Program-made: the position numbers and the translations under genes
Shown: one piece after another, positions 27,346 through 36,486 of the stretch
Layout: every line of letters begins with the position of its first letter
Position numbering within the stretch: position 1 is the stretch's first letter
NCBI GenBank assembly: GCA_947170495.1
Contig: CAMVUB010000001.1
Span: 53,375 to 117,374, forward strand
DNA: 64,000 bases
Source: an uncultured Prevotellaceae bacterium
Lineage (GTDB): Bacteria > Bacteroidota > Bacteroidia > Bacteroidales > Bacteroidaceae
Direction: 5' to 3'
The notes under the pieces: model-generated
Databases searched by the model: none
The model's input: the letters and a program-made list of their open reading frames with translations, nothing else
What the model was told of the DNA's origin: nothing

Positions 27346-27349
27346 AGCG

Positions 27350-28525
27350 ATGAAGGATGTGAAACACTGTTGTGGTTGTGGTGCCTGCGTGCAAGCCTGT
27401 CCCGTGGGATGTATCACCTTCGAACGCGATGCAGAGGGCTTTGAATATCCTCGCGTGAAGCTCGAAGAGTGTACTGACTGCGGACGTTGTGAGCGCGTCT
27501 GTCCCATGTTACATCCCAACGAACCGGCAGCACCCCTCTCAGCACAAGGTGTCATCCATAGCGATACGTCTGTACGTCTGGGCAGCTCCTCGGGAGGTGT
27601 CTTTCATGCTTTGGCCACAGCTGTGCTGCGCGAAGGCGGCGTAGTTGTCGGTGCGATGTTCGATGAGCACCACACTTTGTGCCAACAGGCTATTGACAGC
27701 TCTGAAGATTTGCCGCGTCTCCGTGGCTCCAAATACATACAGAGCAGCAACCATGAGGCTTTCCAACAAGTGCGGGAAGCACTCAAACAGGAGCGGCGTG
27801 TCCTCTTCGTGGGTACACCCTGTCAGGTGGCAGGCCTACGGCGCTACCTTGGTCAGGACAACCCTTTGTTGCTGACTGCCGACTTCTTCTGTCATGGCGT
27901 CCCCAGCCCCTTGGTATGGCAGCGTTTCCTGGATGAGGTGTTGGCCAGCCACCATCTGCGGCATGAGGACATCGCACATATCTCGTTCCGCCATAAGTCC
28001 GGCGGCTGGCGCGAATACCGAATGATGCTGACGTTGAAGGACGGACGTGAGATAGGCATTCCCCGTCGCAAGAACGCTTACCAGCGGGCGTTCGATGAGA
28101 ACCTCTCCTTGCGCCCTTCGTGCTATGAGTGTCCTGTGCGTGGCGGACGCAACCAGAGTGACCTCACGTTAGCCGATTTCTGGGACATCGCACATGTGCG
28201 CCCCTCGGTCGATGATAACAAAGGTGTGAGTCTGGTGCTCTGCCATACTACCAAGGGAATCGAGGCCCTGCAGCTGCTTTGCCTGCAACGCTTCGACACC
28301 GACTTGGAGGCTGCCCTGCGCCATAATCCTGCTTATCACGCCACACGCACCACGCCGCATCCTCAGCGCGCACATTTCTTCGAACAGCTGACAACGGCAG
28401 AGAACGTGACGCTGCTCATCGAACAGGAGCTTCATCTGCCGCTCCTGCAGCGCCTGCGCAAGGAGATCAACCTGCGCAAATATCTTCTCAAACAACATCT
28501 CATGCGACTGATGACATGGAAATAG
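27350..28525 (+). CDS. F420H2 dehydrogenase beta-subunit-like ferredoxin protein of polysaccharide loci
   Basis: 391 residues. Two 4Fe-4S binding motifs at the N-terminus (HCCGCGACVQACPVGC, ECTDCGRCERVCPM), then the FrhB/FpoF N- and C-terminal domains (VLFVGTPCQVAGLRRYL, DFFCHGVPSPLVWQRFL, ISFRHKSGGWREY, CPVRGGRNQSDLTLADFW). In gut Bacteroidota this family regularly sits beside polysaccharide pyruvyl transferase genes, as here. The organism is not expected to make F420, so the redox partner is likely a flavin or ferredoxin; the reaction in glycan synthesis is unknown. Five bases after the previous gene, 10-base overlap with the next. Confidence 0.85.
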   Translation: MKDVKHCCGCGACVQACPVGCITFERDAEGFEYPRVKLEECTDCGRCERVCPMLHPNEPAAPLSAQGVIHSDTSVRLGSSSGGVFHALATAVLREGGVVVGAMFDEHHTLCQQAIDSSEDLPRLRGSKYIQSSNHEAFQQVREALKQERRVLFVGTPCQVAGLRRYLGQDNPLLLTADFFCHGVPSPLVWQRFLDEVLASHHLRHEDIAHISFRHKSGGWREYRMMLTLKDGREIGIPRRKNAYQRAFDENLSLRPSCYECPVRGGRNQSDLTLADFWDIAHVRPSVDDNKGVSLVLCHTTKGIEALQLLCLQRFDTDLEAALRHNPAYHATRTTPHPQRAHFFEQLTTAENVTLLIEQELHLPLLQRLRKEINLRKYLLKQHLMRLMTWK

Positions 28526-29616
28526 GAATCCTCACTCTTCCCTTCAATACCAACTACGGTGGCATCCTGCAGGCCTACGCCCTGCAGACGGTGCTGGAGC
28601 AGATGGGGCATCACGCCAGCCACATCAACCGCCTTCCGCATCACTATCTACCCCCCTTGTTGCGCCCTGTAGCTTATGCCAAACGATTGGTTGAGCGCTA
28701 TCTGCAGGGGCGCAGGAAACGCATCCGTTTTGAGGCCTACCATAATGCCATCGTGCAGCATACCAATCCTTTTATTGCGCAGCACATCCATTTGGTGGGA
28801 CAGGAGGGCATCAGCAGTTTGCAGGCAAAGGATTTCGATGCCATCGTCGTAGGCAGCGACCAGGTGTGGCGCCCCGAGTTCTGGAGCGACATCACGACGC
28901 CTTACTTGCAGTTCGCTCGTGAGTGGCCCATACGTCGCATCGCCTATGCCGCTTCCTTCGGATTAGGAACGTGGCAGTACACCGAGGCGCAGACATGTCA
29001 GTGTGCAGAGCTACTGGCGCGTTTCGACCTGGTGTCGGTACGTGAGGAGGCGGCCATCGCTCTCTGCCGCCAGCATCTGGGGCGTGAGGCTGTGTTGATG
29101 CCCGATCCTACTTTGTTGTTGCGTCGCGAGGACTATCTGCAGCTGTTGCCGGAAGGCTCACGTCTTCTGTCGCAGGATACTACAACTTCCACGCTCTTTG
29201 CCTATCTCCTTGGCGACAGCGACGGCGACCGTGCCGTCATCGACAAGCTTGCTCAGGAGCGAGGCCTCCGGACGCACGCCATCATCGCCGACGACAGCCC
29301 TGGGCGCCCTCTCAGCGCTTGTGTGCGGCCACCCATGGAAGAGTGGATTGGCGGTATCGCGTCGTCGAGCCTCGTCGTGACCAACTCGTTCCACGGCTGT
29401 GTGCTGGCCTGCATCTTCGGTAAGCCCTTCATCGCCCTTGCCCACCAGCAAGGCGGGGTCAGTCGTATCCTCTCGCTCCTCCATAGCCTTGGCCTTGAGG
29501 AGAATCCCACCACCCTTTTATCATCTACCATCTATGATGCCGGCCAACCAGCCGTGCAACAACGTATTGAACTCCTGCGTCAACAGGGGCTCGACTTCCT
29601 TAGCCGTATCCAATGA
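28516..29616 (+). CDS. polysaccharide pyruvyl transferase family protein
   Basis: 366 residues. Starts MEIGILTLPFNTNYGGILQAYALQ, the characteristic N-terminus of the family, with IVVGSDQVWRPEFW, RIAYAASFG, and VVTNSFHGCVLACIFGKPFI further on. The fold is GT-B-like; members transfer pyruvate from PEP to hexoses in surface glycans to form ketals that carry negative charge. The start overlaps the Fe-S protein gene by 10 bases and the stop overlaps the acyltransferase gene by four, so all three are translated together. Confidence 0.9.
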   Translation: MEIGILTLPFNTNYGGILQAYALQTVLEQMGHHASHINRLPHHYLPPLLRPVAYAKRLVERYLQGRRKRIRFEAYHNAIVQHTNPFIAQHIHLVGQEGISSLQAKDFDAIVVGSDQVWRPEFWSDITTPYLQFAREWPIRRIAYAASFGLGTWQYTEAQTCQCAELLARFDLVSVREEAAIALCRQHLGREAVLMPDPTLLLRREDYLQLLPEGSRLLSQDTTTSTLFAYLLGDSDGDRAVIDKLAQERGLRTHAIIADDSPGRPLSACVRPPMEEWIGGIASSSLVVTNSFHGCVLACIFGKPFIALAHQQGGVSRILSLLHSLGLEENPTTLLSSTIYDAGQPAVQQRIELLRQQGLDFLSRIQ

Positions 29617-30695
29617 ATCCATCCATCACCCTTCCCCATGCCGGCAAGCCACGTCTCGAATGGCTTGATGCCTTGCGCGGTTTCACCATGTTAATGGTGG
29701 TGACCAATCATGTCTATGGCATGAGCTTCTGTACGAACACCAAGTATTCGATGTTCATGTCCCTGTGCCTGCTGTTCCGTATGCCGCTGTTCTTCTTTAT
29801 CAGCGGTTTCCTGGCGTATAAGGCATCGTTCTCCTGGAACCTGCGCGACACGGGGCAGCTCATCGCCAAGAAGATGCGTGTGCAGATCATTCCCACAGTG
29901 GTGTTCATGACCGCTTACATCGCTTTGATGTTCAAGACCTTCTGGCAGTCTTTTCAGGACGCTTGGCTCAGCCCCACGAAGGCAGGCTACTGGTTCACGC
30001 TCGTGCTGCTGGAGATGTTCCTTGTATATTACGCGGTGTGCTGGGTGGCTCGTCGTTTCAAGGCACATAATTTCGAAGTCCCCGCCTTGCTCCTTCTCTG
30101 GGCTTTAGCCCTCTTCGCCTACGCCACGCTGTATATGCCCTCGTGGTTCTCGTGGTTCAAGGATGATTTCTGGAAGGCGACGAGCATCACGGAGCTGGCT
30201 CGATACATGCATTTCTTCCTCCTGGGCAATCTCGTGCATCGCTATTGGACGCAGATGCAGCGCCTCCTTGACAGCAAATGGTTCTTCCCCTTCATCGTTG
30301 TCGTCGCTTTCCTCGGTGCTGGTGACTACTTGAAATGGCATCTTCTGAGGATGCAATGGGCGAACCTGCCGCGCACGCTGTCCATGTATGCATTCGTGCT
30401 GATGATTGTGGCTTTCTTCCGCCATTATGCTGCGTGGTTCACCAAGGAGACGCGCATCGGCAGTGCACTGCAGTACATCGGTGTCCGCACCTTGGACATC
30501 TACCTGATTCATTATTTCTTCATTCCCAAGTTGCCCGATGTGGGTGTTTGGTTCAAGGCGCATCCCCGCAACTTCGTGCTCGAAGGCACCACGTCCATCG
30601 CGATGGCCCTCCTCGTCGTAGGTTTCTGCCTCCTCACCAGCCACGTCCTCCGCGTCAGCCCCTTCCTCAAGAAATACCTCTTTGGCCGCGAGTAA
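29613..30695 (+). CDS. acyltransferase-3 family membrane protein
   Basis: 360 residues with about ten membrane segments. The N-terminal RLEWLDALRGFTMLMVVTNH places the conserved Arg and the catalytic-type His of the acyltransferase-3 (OatA/NodX-like) family. These enzymes O-acylate sugars of exopolysaccharide, O-antigen or peptidoglycan at the inner membrane. With the pyruvyl transferase beside it, the likely job is decoration of the polymer made by this locus. ATGA overlap with the previous gene. Confidence 0.88.
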   Translation: MNPSITLPHAGKPRLEWLDALRGFTMLMVVTNHVYGMSFCTNTKYSMFMSLCLLFRMPLFFFISGFLAYKASFSWNLRDTGQLIAKKMRVQIIPTVVFMTAYIALMFKTFWQSFQDAWLSPTKAGYWFTLVLLEMFLVYYAVCWVARRFKAHNFEVPALLLLWALALFAYATLYMPSWFSWFKDDFWKATSITELARYMHFFLLGNLVHRYWTQMQRLLDSKWFFPFIVVVAFLGAGDYLKWHLLRMQWANLPRTLSMYAFVLMIVAFFRHYAAWFTKETRIGSALQYIGVRTLDIYLIHYFFIPKLPDVGVWFKAHPRNFVLEGTTSIAMALLVVGFCLLTSHVLRVSPFLKKYLFGRE

Positions 30696-30740
30696 CCTCT
30701 CAACCTTCAACCATAAACCCTCAACCCTCATCCATACATC

Positions 30741-31715
30741 ATGCCCTTTCCCGTCGCCCTCTTCGTCTATAATCGTGCCGACAACACACGTCGAACGCTC
30801 CAAGCCCTACTGGCCAACACGCTGGCGTCCCAGACCGAGCTGTACGTCTTCTCCGACGGCGGCAAGGATGAGGCTTCCTGGGCGGCGGTGCGCGAGGTGC
30901 GTGCTGTGCTACATGAGGTAGAGGCGGAGGTCGCGCGTACGCGTTCCTTATTAAAGATGACCATCGTGGAGCGCCCCGAGAACTACTATCTCGAACGTAA
31001 TATCATCGAGGGCATCGCGCAGGTCTTTGAGCAGCATGACACCATCATCGTCCTGGAGGATGACATCGTCACCAGCCCCCATTTCCTCCAGTTCATGAAC
31101 GATGCCTTCAGTGTCTATCGCGATGACCAGCGTGTGATGCATGTCAGCGGGTTTACGAGGCTCTCAACCCTCAGCCCTCCGCTCGGCCCAACGGGACGCT
31201 TGACCCTTCAAGAACCCTCAACCTACTTCTCGCCGTTCATGGCCGGTTGGGGCTGGGGCACATGGCGCGACCGCTGGCAGAAGCACTTCCGCCACTATCA
31301 GTCGCGTGCAGAAGCCTTGGCGGGTCTTGCGCAGGAGGATTTGAATGCTTTGGAATATGGAGGCGTGTTCCCCTGCCTGAAGCACCTCGACCGCCAGCCC
31401 ATCCCTTGGGACATCTGCTGGGGCATCGCCATCCATCGCGCCCAAGGTCTCTGCCTCTATCCTTCAAGGACGCTTGTTCGCAACATTGGTTTAGACAGCG
31501 GTACGCACTATCACGGTTTCCCGATTCCTACACATTGGATTCAACACTACGACTACGACCGTCCGCCATACGAAGGCGCCATTGCCGTGACGTATGCCGA
31601 ACCCCGTATCGACCCGCAGGTGGAAGCAGCCATGAAAACCGCCCTCACCGACTGGGGCATTCGCTACACATGGCTGGGTCGTCTCCTGCGCTCTTGTTAT
31701 AAGCATTGTCATTAA
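30741..31715 (+). CDS. glycosyltransferase, GT-A fold, with an in-frame repeat insertion
   Basis: 324 residues. MPFPVALFVYNRADNTRRTLQALLAN at the N-terminus and IIVLEDDIVTSPHFLQFMNDA (the D-x-D-like EDD) are GT2/GT13-type features; AGWGWGTWRDRWQKHF and WDICWGIAIH follow. It probably adds a sugar to the polysaccharide built by the four genes before it. Residues about 139-162 (STLSPPLGPTGRLTLQEPST) interrupt the conserved region between HVSGF and YFSPFMAGWGWGTW and are coded by a 49-base dispersed element that also lies in the DUF3109 gene. Separated from the acyltransferase by 45 bases of heptamer repeats. Confidence 0.82.
   Translation: MPFPVALFVYNRADNTRRTLQALLANTLASQTELYVFSDGGKDEASWAAVREVRAVLHEVEAEVARTRSLLKMTIVERPENYYLERNIIEGIAQVFEQHDTIIVLEDDIVTSPHFLQFMNDAFSVYRDDQRVMHVSGFTRLSTLSPPLGPTGRLTLQEPSTYFSPFMAGWGWGTWRDRWQKHFRHYQSRAEALAGLAQEDLNALEYGGVFPCLKHLDRQPIPWDICWGIAIHRAQGLCLYPSRTLVRNIGLDSGTHYHGFPIPTHWIQHYDYDRPPYEGAIAVTYAEPRIDPQVEAAMKTALTDWGIRYTWLGRLLRSCYKHCH
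31168..31216 (+). repeat. 49-base dispersed element, copy A
   Basis: Identical over 49 bases to the complement of 36814-36862. Core: CCGCTCGGCCCAACGGGACG, then CTTGACCCTTCAAGAACC. Heptamer-like CTCAACC repeats flank it. Confidence 0.9.
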
Positions 31716-31720
31716 ACAAA

Positions 31721-31756
31721 TTGCCACGAGTGGCAAGATTTGTCACCCGTGGCAAA
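31721..31756. repeat. two GTGGCAA palindromes between convergent genes
   Basis: TTGCCACGAGTGGCAA (31721-31736) and TTTGTCACCCGTGGCAAA (31739-31756). Near-identical cores occur in the 6913-6975 array. They may act as a bidirectional 3' hairpin. Confidence 0.8.
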
Positions 31757-31776
31757 ATAGATAAGAGCGTGTAGCT

Positions 31777-33288
31777 TTACTTGATGTACTCAGCCAGGTC
31801 TGTCAGGCGCATATCGCCCTTGCGCAGGAACGTGTCGTGCATGGCGAAGGCAGCGCTGAGGCAGTGGTGGGTGTGGCCGCTGAACTTCTCGGCATACTTG
31901 AGATAGTCGCGCAGCAGGGGCTGGTAGTCGGGGTGAGCCACCTTGATGAGCTCCTCGGCCTTCTCCATGGCGCACTTGCCACGCAGGTCAGCCACGCCGT
32001 ACTCGGTGATGACAGCATCCACGAAGTGGCTGGTGTGGTCGATATGGCTGGCGAAGGGCACGATGCTGGAGATGGCGCCGCCCTTGGTGGTGGAGCCGCA
32101 GGTGAAGATGCTGAGGTAGCTGTTGCAGGTGAAGTCAGCCGAGCCGCCGATGCCGTTCATCATCTTCGTGCCGCAGATCTTGGTGCTGTTCACGTGGCCG
32201 TAGATGTCTGCCTCGATGGCGGTGTTCAAGGAGCATACGCCGATGCGGGCGATGACCTCGGGGTTGTTACTGATTTCAGAGGGACGCAGCACGAGCTTGT
32301 CCTTGAAGAAGTCGATGTCATCGTAGATGCCTGTGAGGCACTCGTTGGTGACGGTCAGCGAGCAGGCGCTGGCGCTGAGCACGCGACCTTCGCGCATGAG
32401 CTGGATGGGCGCATCCTGCAGCACCTCGGTGTAGATGTTGAAGTTGGGCACCTCTGTGCTGTGGCCGAGAGCCCCCAGCACGGCGTTGGCGCCGCTGCCC
32501 ACGCCGCTCTGCAGGTTCAGGAAGGTGGGAGGTATCTTGCCGTCGCGCATGTTCTGCACGAGGAAGTCGGCCACATTCTGACCTATCTTAGTGGTGATGG
32601 GGTCGGGATCCTTGAAGGAACGGGCCTCGTCGGGTATGTTGCACTCGATGATACCCATGATGCGGTCGGCATCAACCTCTACATAGGGCTTGCCGATGCG
32701 GTCGCTGGGCTTGGTGATGTTGATGGGTGTGCGATAGGGGTGGTACTCGATTTCATAGACATCGTGGAGGCCCTTGCTCTTCGGGCTGTGGAAGGCGTTG
32801 AGCTCTACGAAGATGCCGCGCTTGGCCATGCGGCACACAGTGGGGCTGATGCCACCGGCAGCGGTGAGGAAGATGTGCGCCTTGGAGCCATGAATCTCCA
32901 CGTCGCAAGCCTCGATGATACCCCAATCCGGGCAGGGCAGGTAGCCCTGGCGCATCTGCGTAGCCATGTTCGAGAGGTTGAGATCCGTGTATTGAATCTC
33001 ATTCAGGTTAACATGCTTGCGGAAGTCGGGGTTGGTGGTGTAGGGCGCGCGCAGACCGATGGCCTGCTCGTTGGCCAGCATACCGTCGCAGCTCTGACCC
33101 GTGGAGGCGCCCGTCAGGATGTTCACCTTGAAGGGGCGGCCAGCTTCATGCTCGGCGTGAGCCTTCTTAGCCACCTCTGCGGTGACGCTCTTAGGCACGC
33201 CGGCAGGTGTGAAGCCCGAGAGGCCCAGCGTGTGGCCGTTCTCAATCATTGCTGCGGCTTCAGCAGCTTGAATACGTTTGATTTCCAT
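31777..33288 (-). CDS. acetyl-CoA hydrolase/transferase family protein (succinate CoA-transferase type)
   Basis: 503 residues from the ATG of MEIKRIQAAEAA; the longer frame starts in the upstream hairpin region. Family features: NILTGASTGQSCDG, LQSGVGSGANAVLGALG (CoA-binding glycine loop), the catalytic Glu in IYTEVLQDAPIQLM, and ITEYGVADLRGK near the C-terminus. Members swap CoA between acetate and succinate or propionate; in fermenting Bacteroidota this recovers energy at the end of the succinate/propionate route. Its neighbour PckA feeds oxaloacetate/PEP into the same route. A stem-loop sits between the two genes. Confidence 0.9.
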   Translation of the reverse strand: MEIKRIQAAEAAAMIENGHTLGLSGFTPAGVPKSVTAEVAKKAHAEHEAGRPFKVNILTGASTGQSCDGMLANEQAIGLRAPYTTNPDFRKHVNLNEIQYTDLNLSNMATQMRQGYLPCPDWGIIEACDVEIHGSKAHIFLTAAGGISPTVCRMAKRGIFVELNAFHSPKSKGLHDVYEIEYHPYRTPINITKPSDRIGKPYVEVDADRIMGIIECNIPDEARSFKDPDPITTKIGQNVADFLVQNMRDGKIPPTFLNLQSGVGSGANAVLGALGHSTEVPNFNIYTEVLQDAPIQLMREGRVLSASACSLTVTNECLTGIYDDIDFFKDKLVLRPSEISNNPEVIARIGVCSLNTAIEADIYGHVNSTKICGTKMMNGIGGSADFTCNSYLSIFTCGSTTKGGAISSIVPFASHIDHTSHFVDAVITEYGVADLRGKCAMEKAEELIKVAHPDYQPLLRDYLKYAEKFSGHTHHCLSAAFAMHDTFLRKGDMRLTDLAEYIK

Positions 33289-33311
33289 TACTGTCTGTTC
33301 TCGAAGAAGCA

Positions 33312-33336
33312 ACCCCGCAATCGAAACTGCGGGGCT
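33312..33336 (-). terminator. GC-rich stem-loop between pckA and the CoA-transferase gene
   Basis: CCCCGCA (33313-33319) pairs with TGCGGGG (33328-33334) around an 8-base loop. No clear U-run follows, so it may attenuate or protect the mRNA rather than stop transcription. Confidence 0.5.
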
Positions 33337-33359
33337 GCATATACAGGTTTGTAGAAGTG

Positions 33360-34982
33360 TTAGAGCTGGGGACCAGCAGCCACGAGAGCCTTGCCGGCTT
33401 CGTTGGTGGTGTACTTACCGAAGTTCTTGATGAAGCGTGCGGCGAGATCCTTAGCCTTCTCTTCCCAGATGCTAGCCTCTGCGTAGGTGTCGCGAGGATC
33501 GAGGATGGCGGGATTCACGTTGGGCAACTCTGTGGGCACCTCGAAGTCGAAGAAAGGAATCTTCTTGGTGGGAGCCTTCAGGATGCTGCCGTCGAGGATA
33601 GCGTCGATGATACCACGTGTGTCGGGGATGCTGATGCGCTTGCCAGTGCCGTTCCAGCCGGTGTTGACCAGATAAGCTTTGGCACCGCTCTTCTCCATCT
33701 TCTTCACGAGCTCCTCGGCGTACTTCGTGGGATGCAGCTCCAGGAATGCCTGGCCGAAGCAAGCGCTGAAGGTGGGCGTGGGCTCGGTGATGCCGCGCTC
33801 TGTGCCGGCGAGCTTAGCGGTGAAGCCGCTGAGGAAGTAGTACTTCGTCTGCTCGGGGGTGAGGATGCTCACGGGAGGCAGCACGCCGAAAGCGTCGGCG
33901 CTGAGGAAGATGACGTTCTTGGCGTCGGGACCGGCGCTCTTGCCGTTGACCTTCTTCACGATCTTCTCGATGTGCTCGATGGGGTAGCTGACGCGGGTGT
34001 TCTCGGTCACGCTCTTGTCGGCGAAGTCGATCTTGCCGTCCTTGGCCACGGTGACGTTCTCGAGGAGAGCGTTGCGCTTGATAGCGCCGTAGATGTCGGG
34101 CTCGTTCTCCTTGCTGAGGTTGATGACCTTAGCGTAGCAGCCGCCTTCGAGGTTGAAGACGCCCTCGTCGTCCCATCCGTGCTCGTCGTCGCCGATGAGC
34201 AGGCGCTTCGGGTCGGTGGAGAGGGTGGTCTTACCGGTACCGGAGAGGCCGAAGAAGATAGCGGTGTTCTTACCTTCCATGTCGGTGTTGGCCGAGCAGT
34301 GCATGCTAGCGATACCCTGGAGGGGCAGGTAGTAGTTCTGCATGGAGAACATACCCTTCTTCATCTCACCGCCGTACCAGGTGTTGATGATCACCTGCTC
34401 GCGGCTCGTGGTGTTGAAGGCCACGCAGGTCTCGCTGTTCAGGCCGAGAGCCTTGTAGTCCTCCACCTTAGCCTTGGAGGCGTTGTAGATGACGAAGTTG
34501 GGCTCGAACTTCTCCAACTCAGCCTCGGTGGGCTGGATGAACATGTTCTTGATGAAGTGAGCCTGCCAAGCCACCTCAAGGATGAAGCGGACGGCGAGGT
34601 GAGTGGCTTCGTTGGCACCGCAGAAAGCGTCAACCACATAGAGCTTCTTACCAGAGAGCTCCTTCACGGCGATGTCCTTGACCTTGGCCCAGACCTCTTC
34701 GCTCATGGGGTGGTTGTCGTTCTTGTAGCCCTCAGTGGTCCACCATACTTTGTCGTGGCTCTGGGCATCGTCAACGATGTACTTATCCTTGGGTGAGCGG
34801 CCGGTGAAGATACCGGTCATCACATTCACGGCACCGAGCTCGGTCTCCTGACCAACCTCGAAACCTTCCAAACCAGCTTTTGTCTCCTCTTCGAACAGGA
34901 ACTCGTAAGAGGGATTGTGGGCAATCACGGTAGAACCTTTGATGCCATACTGCTCCAGAATGGAGCTGTCAAACTTTGCCAT
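33360..34982 (-). CDS. pckA: phosphoenolpyruvate carboxykinase (ATP)
   Basis: 540 residues, standard for the ATP-dependent enzyme. Motifs: [34 protein letters not shown], the kinase-1a P-loop [11 protein letters not shown] followed by [17 protein letters not shown], and [11 protein letters not shown]. It interconverts oxaloacetate and PEP with ADP/ATP. In succinate-forming anaerobes it runs toward oxaloacetate, fixing CO2 and making ATP. It has a clear -7 box 79 bases upstream and may share a transcript with the CoA-transferase gene 71 bases downstream. Confidence 0.97.
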   Translation of the reverse strand: MAKFDSSILEQYGIKGSTVIAHNPSYEFLFEEETKAGLEGFEVGQETELGAVNVMTGIFTGRSPKDKYIVDDAQSHDKVWWTTEGYKNDNHPMSEEVWAKVKDIAVKELSGKKLYVVDAFCGANEATHLAVRFILEVAWQAHFIKNMFIQPTEAELEKFEPNFVIYNASKAKVEDYKALGLNSETCVAFNTTSREQVIINTWYGGEMKKGMFSMQNYYLPLQGIASMHCSANTDMEGKNTAIFFGLSGTGKTTLSTDPKRLLIGDDEHGWDDEGVFNLEGGCYAKVINLSKENEPDIYGAIKRNALLENVTVAKDGKIDFADKSVTENTRVSYPIEHIEKIVKKVNGKSAGPDAKNVIFLSADAFGVLPPVSILTPEQTKYYFLSGFTAKLAGTERGITEPTPTFSACFGQAFLELHPTKYAEELVKKMEKSGAKAYLVNTGWNGTGKRISIPDTRGIIDAILDGSILKAPTKKIPFFDFEVPTELPNVNPAILDPRDTYAEASIWEEKAKDLAARFIKNFGKYTTNEAGKALVAAGPQL

Positions 34983-35060
34983 GGGCGTAAAAGTATTAAA
35001 GTTAATAGTTTAGTGTTTAATGTTCAGAGAGGTCTGGACATAGTCCAGCCTACAGCGTTG

Positions 35061-35068
35061 CAAAAGTA
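35061..35068 (-). promoter_or_regulatory. -7 box for pckA
   Basis: TACTTTTG followed by CAACG on the minus strand, 79 bases before the pckA ATG. The rest of the 35069-35326 stretch is A/T-rich and shows no gene. Confidence 0.65.
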
Positions 35069-35326
35069 GCTTTTTCTTTTGACCTGACGAAAAGAAAACC
35101 GCAAAAAATCAATCCCGCGCCCCTACTTTTATCTTTCCTTTGCACTTTTGCCAAATCCGCGTGACAAAATCAACAAACTTTAATGGCAAGATTGGCGATA
35201 TATTGGCCCCCCCATTTGCAGCGAAAACGCCGCATCTTCACCCGCTGTATGCATTTTTTAAAGGACAAAGCTGACCGTAAATAGCAGTTTTCCTTCAAAA
35301 GATTTGGTAGTTTCAGAGAAAAGCAC

Positions 35327-35383
35327 GACCTTTGCGCCAACAGTTCCGCCCTGCCTCCTAACAATGCGTACCACGGCGGGACT
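35327..35383 (+). promoter_or_regulatory. promoter and leader hairpin of the antitoxin-toxin pair
   Basis: GACCTTTG (35327-35334) is a one-base variant of the -7 box. AGTTCCGCC (35342-35350) pairs with GGCGGGACT (35375-35383) in the leader, about 90 bases before the antitoxin start. Confidence 0.45.
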
Positions 35384-35470
35384 TCGTCATATATATAAGG
35401 GCTCTATGAGAAATTGAAAGGCCGAGTCTTTAGCCCAAGCAAAGAAAACAAATCAATAAACAGCGACGAT

Positions 35471-35755
35471 ATGAATACAATGATATTAAACCGTGAGACC
35501 TCCACCTACTGGGAGCAGGTGAAGAATGCAAGCCAGCAGGTGAAGTTGGCGCTCATCTCCATGCTCAGCGCATCGCTCGTCATGCCGCAGAACGAAGCTG
35601 TGACATCTGTTAGCAGCGAGAAGCTCCACATCACCCGTGAAGACCTGGAGATAACTCCCTTCGTATCGTCCCTTGGCCAGGGCCTCAAGCCGCTACCCGA
35701 AGACTTTGACTATGACAAGGCCAAACAGGAATACTTAATGCAGAAGTACGGATGA
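35471..35755 (+). CDS. antitoxin-like small protein (partner of PIN toxin)
   Basis: 94 residues from ATG at 35471. A helical N-terminus (YWEQVKNASQQVKLALISMLSASL) and a C-terminal segment ending TPFVSSLGQGLKPLPEDFDYDKAKQEYLMQKYG, the form seen in Bacteroidota antitoxins placed just before PIN-domain genes. The toxin start overlaps its stop by four bases. It should bind and block the PIN nuclease and repress its own promoter, but since the toxin gene is broken this may be a relic. Confidence 0.7.
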   Translation: MNTMILNRETSTYWEQVKNASQQVKLALISMLSASLVMPQNEAVTSVSSEKLHITREDLEITPFVSSLGQGLKPLPEDFDYDKAKQEYLMQKYG

Positions 35756-36171
35756 AAACAGTATTCTTCGACACCAATGTCATGATAGACATCATCGGGC
35801 GGCGACAGCTGTTCTGCCGTCCGTCGTTGCAGATAATGAGCCTTGCCGACCGCGGCATCCTCCGCGTCTGCGTCTCAGCCATGTCCTACGCTACCGCCAG
35901 TTTCATCCTTTCGCGTGACAACAAGCAGATGGACATCGTCGGTGAGTTTGCCAAATTTGCTTAGATCACAACGGCGACACCCGTAGATGCCGACACCATT
36001 GACGACAGCATCCGTTCCGAGTTTGACGACTTCGAGGATGCCATGCAGTATTTCTCCGCTATGCGCGAAAGTATCGATTATATTGTTACGCGCAACAAGA
36101 AGGATTTCAAGGCCGCTCAAATTCCCGTCTTCGAGCCACAGGAGTTTATTGATTACCTACTGAAAGAGTAA
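35752..36171 (+). pseudogene. PIN-domain toxin (VapC-like) interrupted by an in-frame amber codon
   Basis: Reading from 35752, KTVFFDTNVMIDIIGRR gives the first PIN Asp and the frame runs to TAG at 35962-35964. After it the same frame continues for 68 codons: a segment with FDDFEDAMQYFSAM (second acidic cluster) and IDYIVTRNKKDF (final Asp), to a TAA at 36169. The joined 139 residues are the normal length for a PIN ribonuclease. One base change explains the break (for example CAG or GAG to TAG). The 70-residue product lacks half the active site and should be inactive. Confidence 0.85.
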
Positions 36172-36227
36172 ATCGATTAATCTTTGCTCGTTAAATCTTC
36201 GGCTTCTTACAGGTGCGGTGTGAAAGA

Positions 36228-36354
36228 TTTCCCACTCATGGAAAAAGTGTGAAGAGGAAGGCGCGTTGGGTGGATCACCAAGGTGGTCCACTTGAAAGAG
36301 CGCGGTCTTCACGCTGTAAGACCACGGTCTTCCGGCGAGTTCCACCGGTGGAAC
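36228..36354. repeat. array of differing palindromes at 22-base spacing
   Basis: No gene in 36172-36486. Palindrome centres at about 36236, 36280 (TGGATCACCAAGGTGGTCCA), 36302 (GAAAGAGCGCGGTCTTC), 36324 (AAGACCACGGTCTT) and 36346 (GTTCCACCGGTGGAAC) are multiples of 22 apart. The second of these differs at two bases from the complement of 6980-6996. The array lies between convergent genes, as at 6599-7098. Confidence 0.8.
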
Positions 36355-36486
36355 ACGGCACTGCGACTGGATGCGTTCGACGTTGCGAAAGGACGTATTC
36401 AATGTTGTGCTTCATGATGAAGGTTGCCAAAACACTATGGAAACGTCTTAACTCCTGCCCGAAGGGCGAGCGAAGCGATAACTCCT

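Noticed and set aside
31837..34796. Two long plus-strand frames opposite the CoA-transferase and pckA genes
   Set aside because: Both genes on the minus strand have full catalytic motifs; the opposite frames have valine/alanine-rich shadow composition.
35962..35964. UAG recoding or pyrrolysine-type readthrough
   Set aside because: Only one gene is affected and no decoding machinery is visible.
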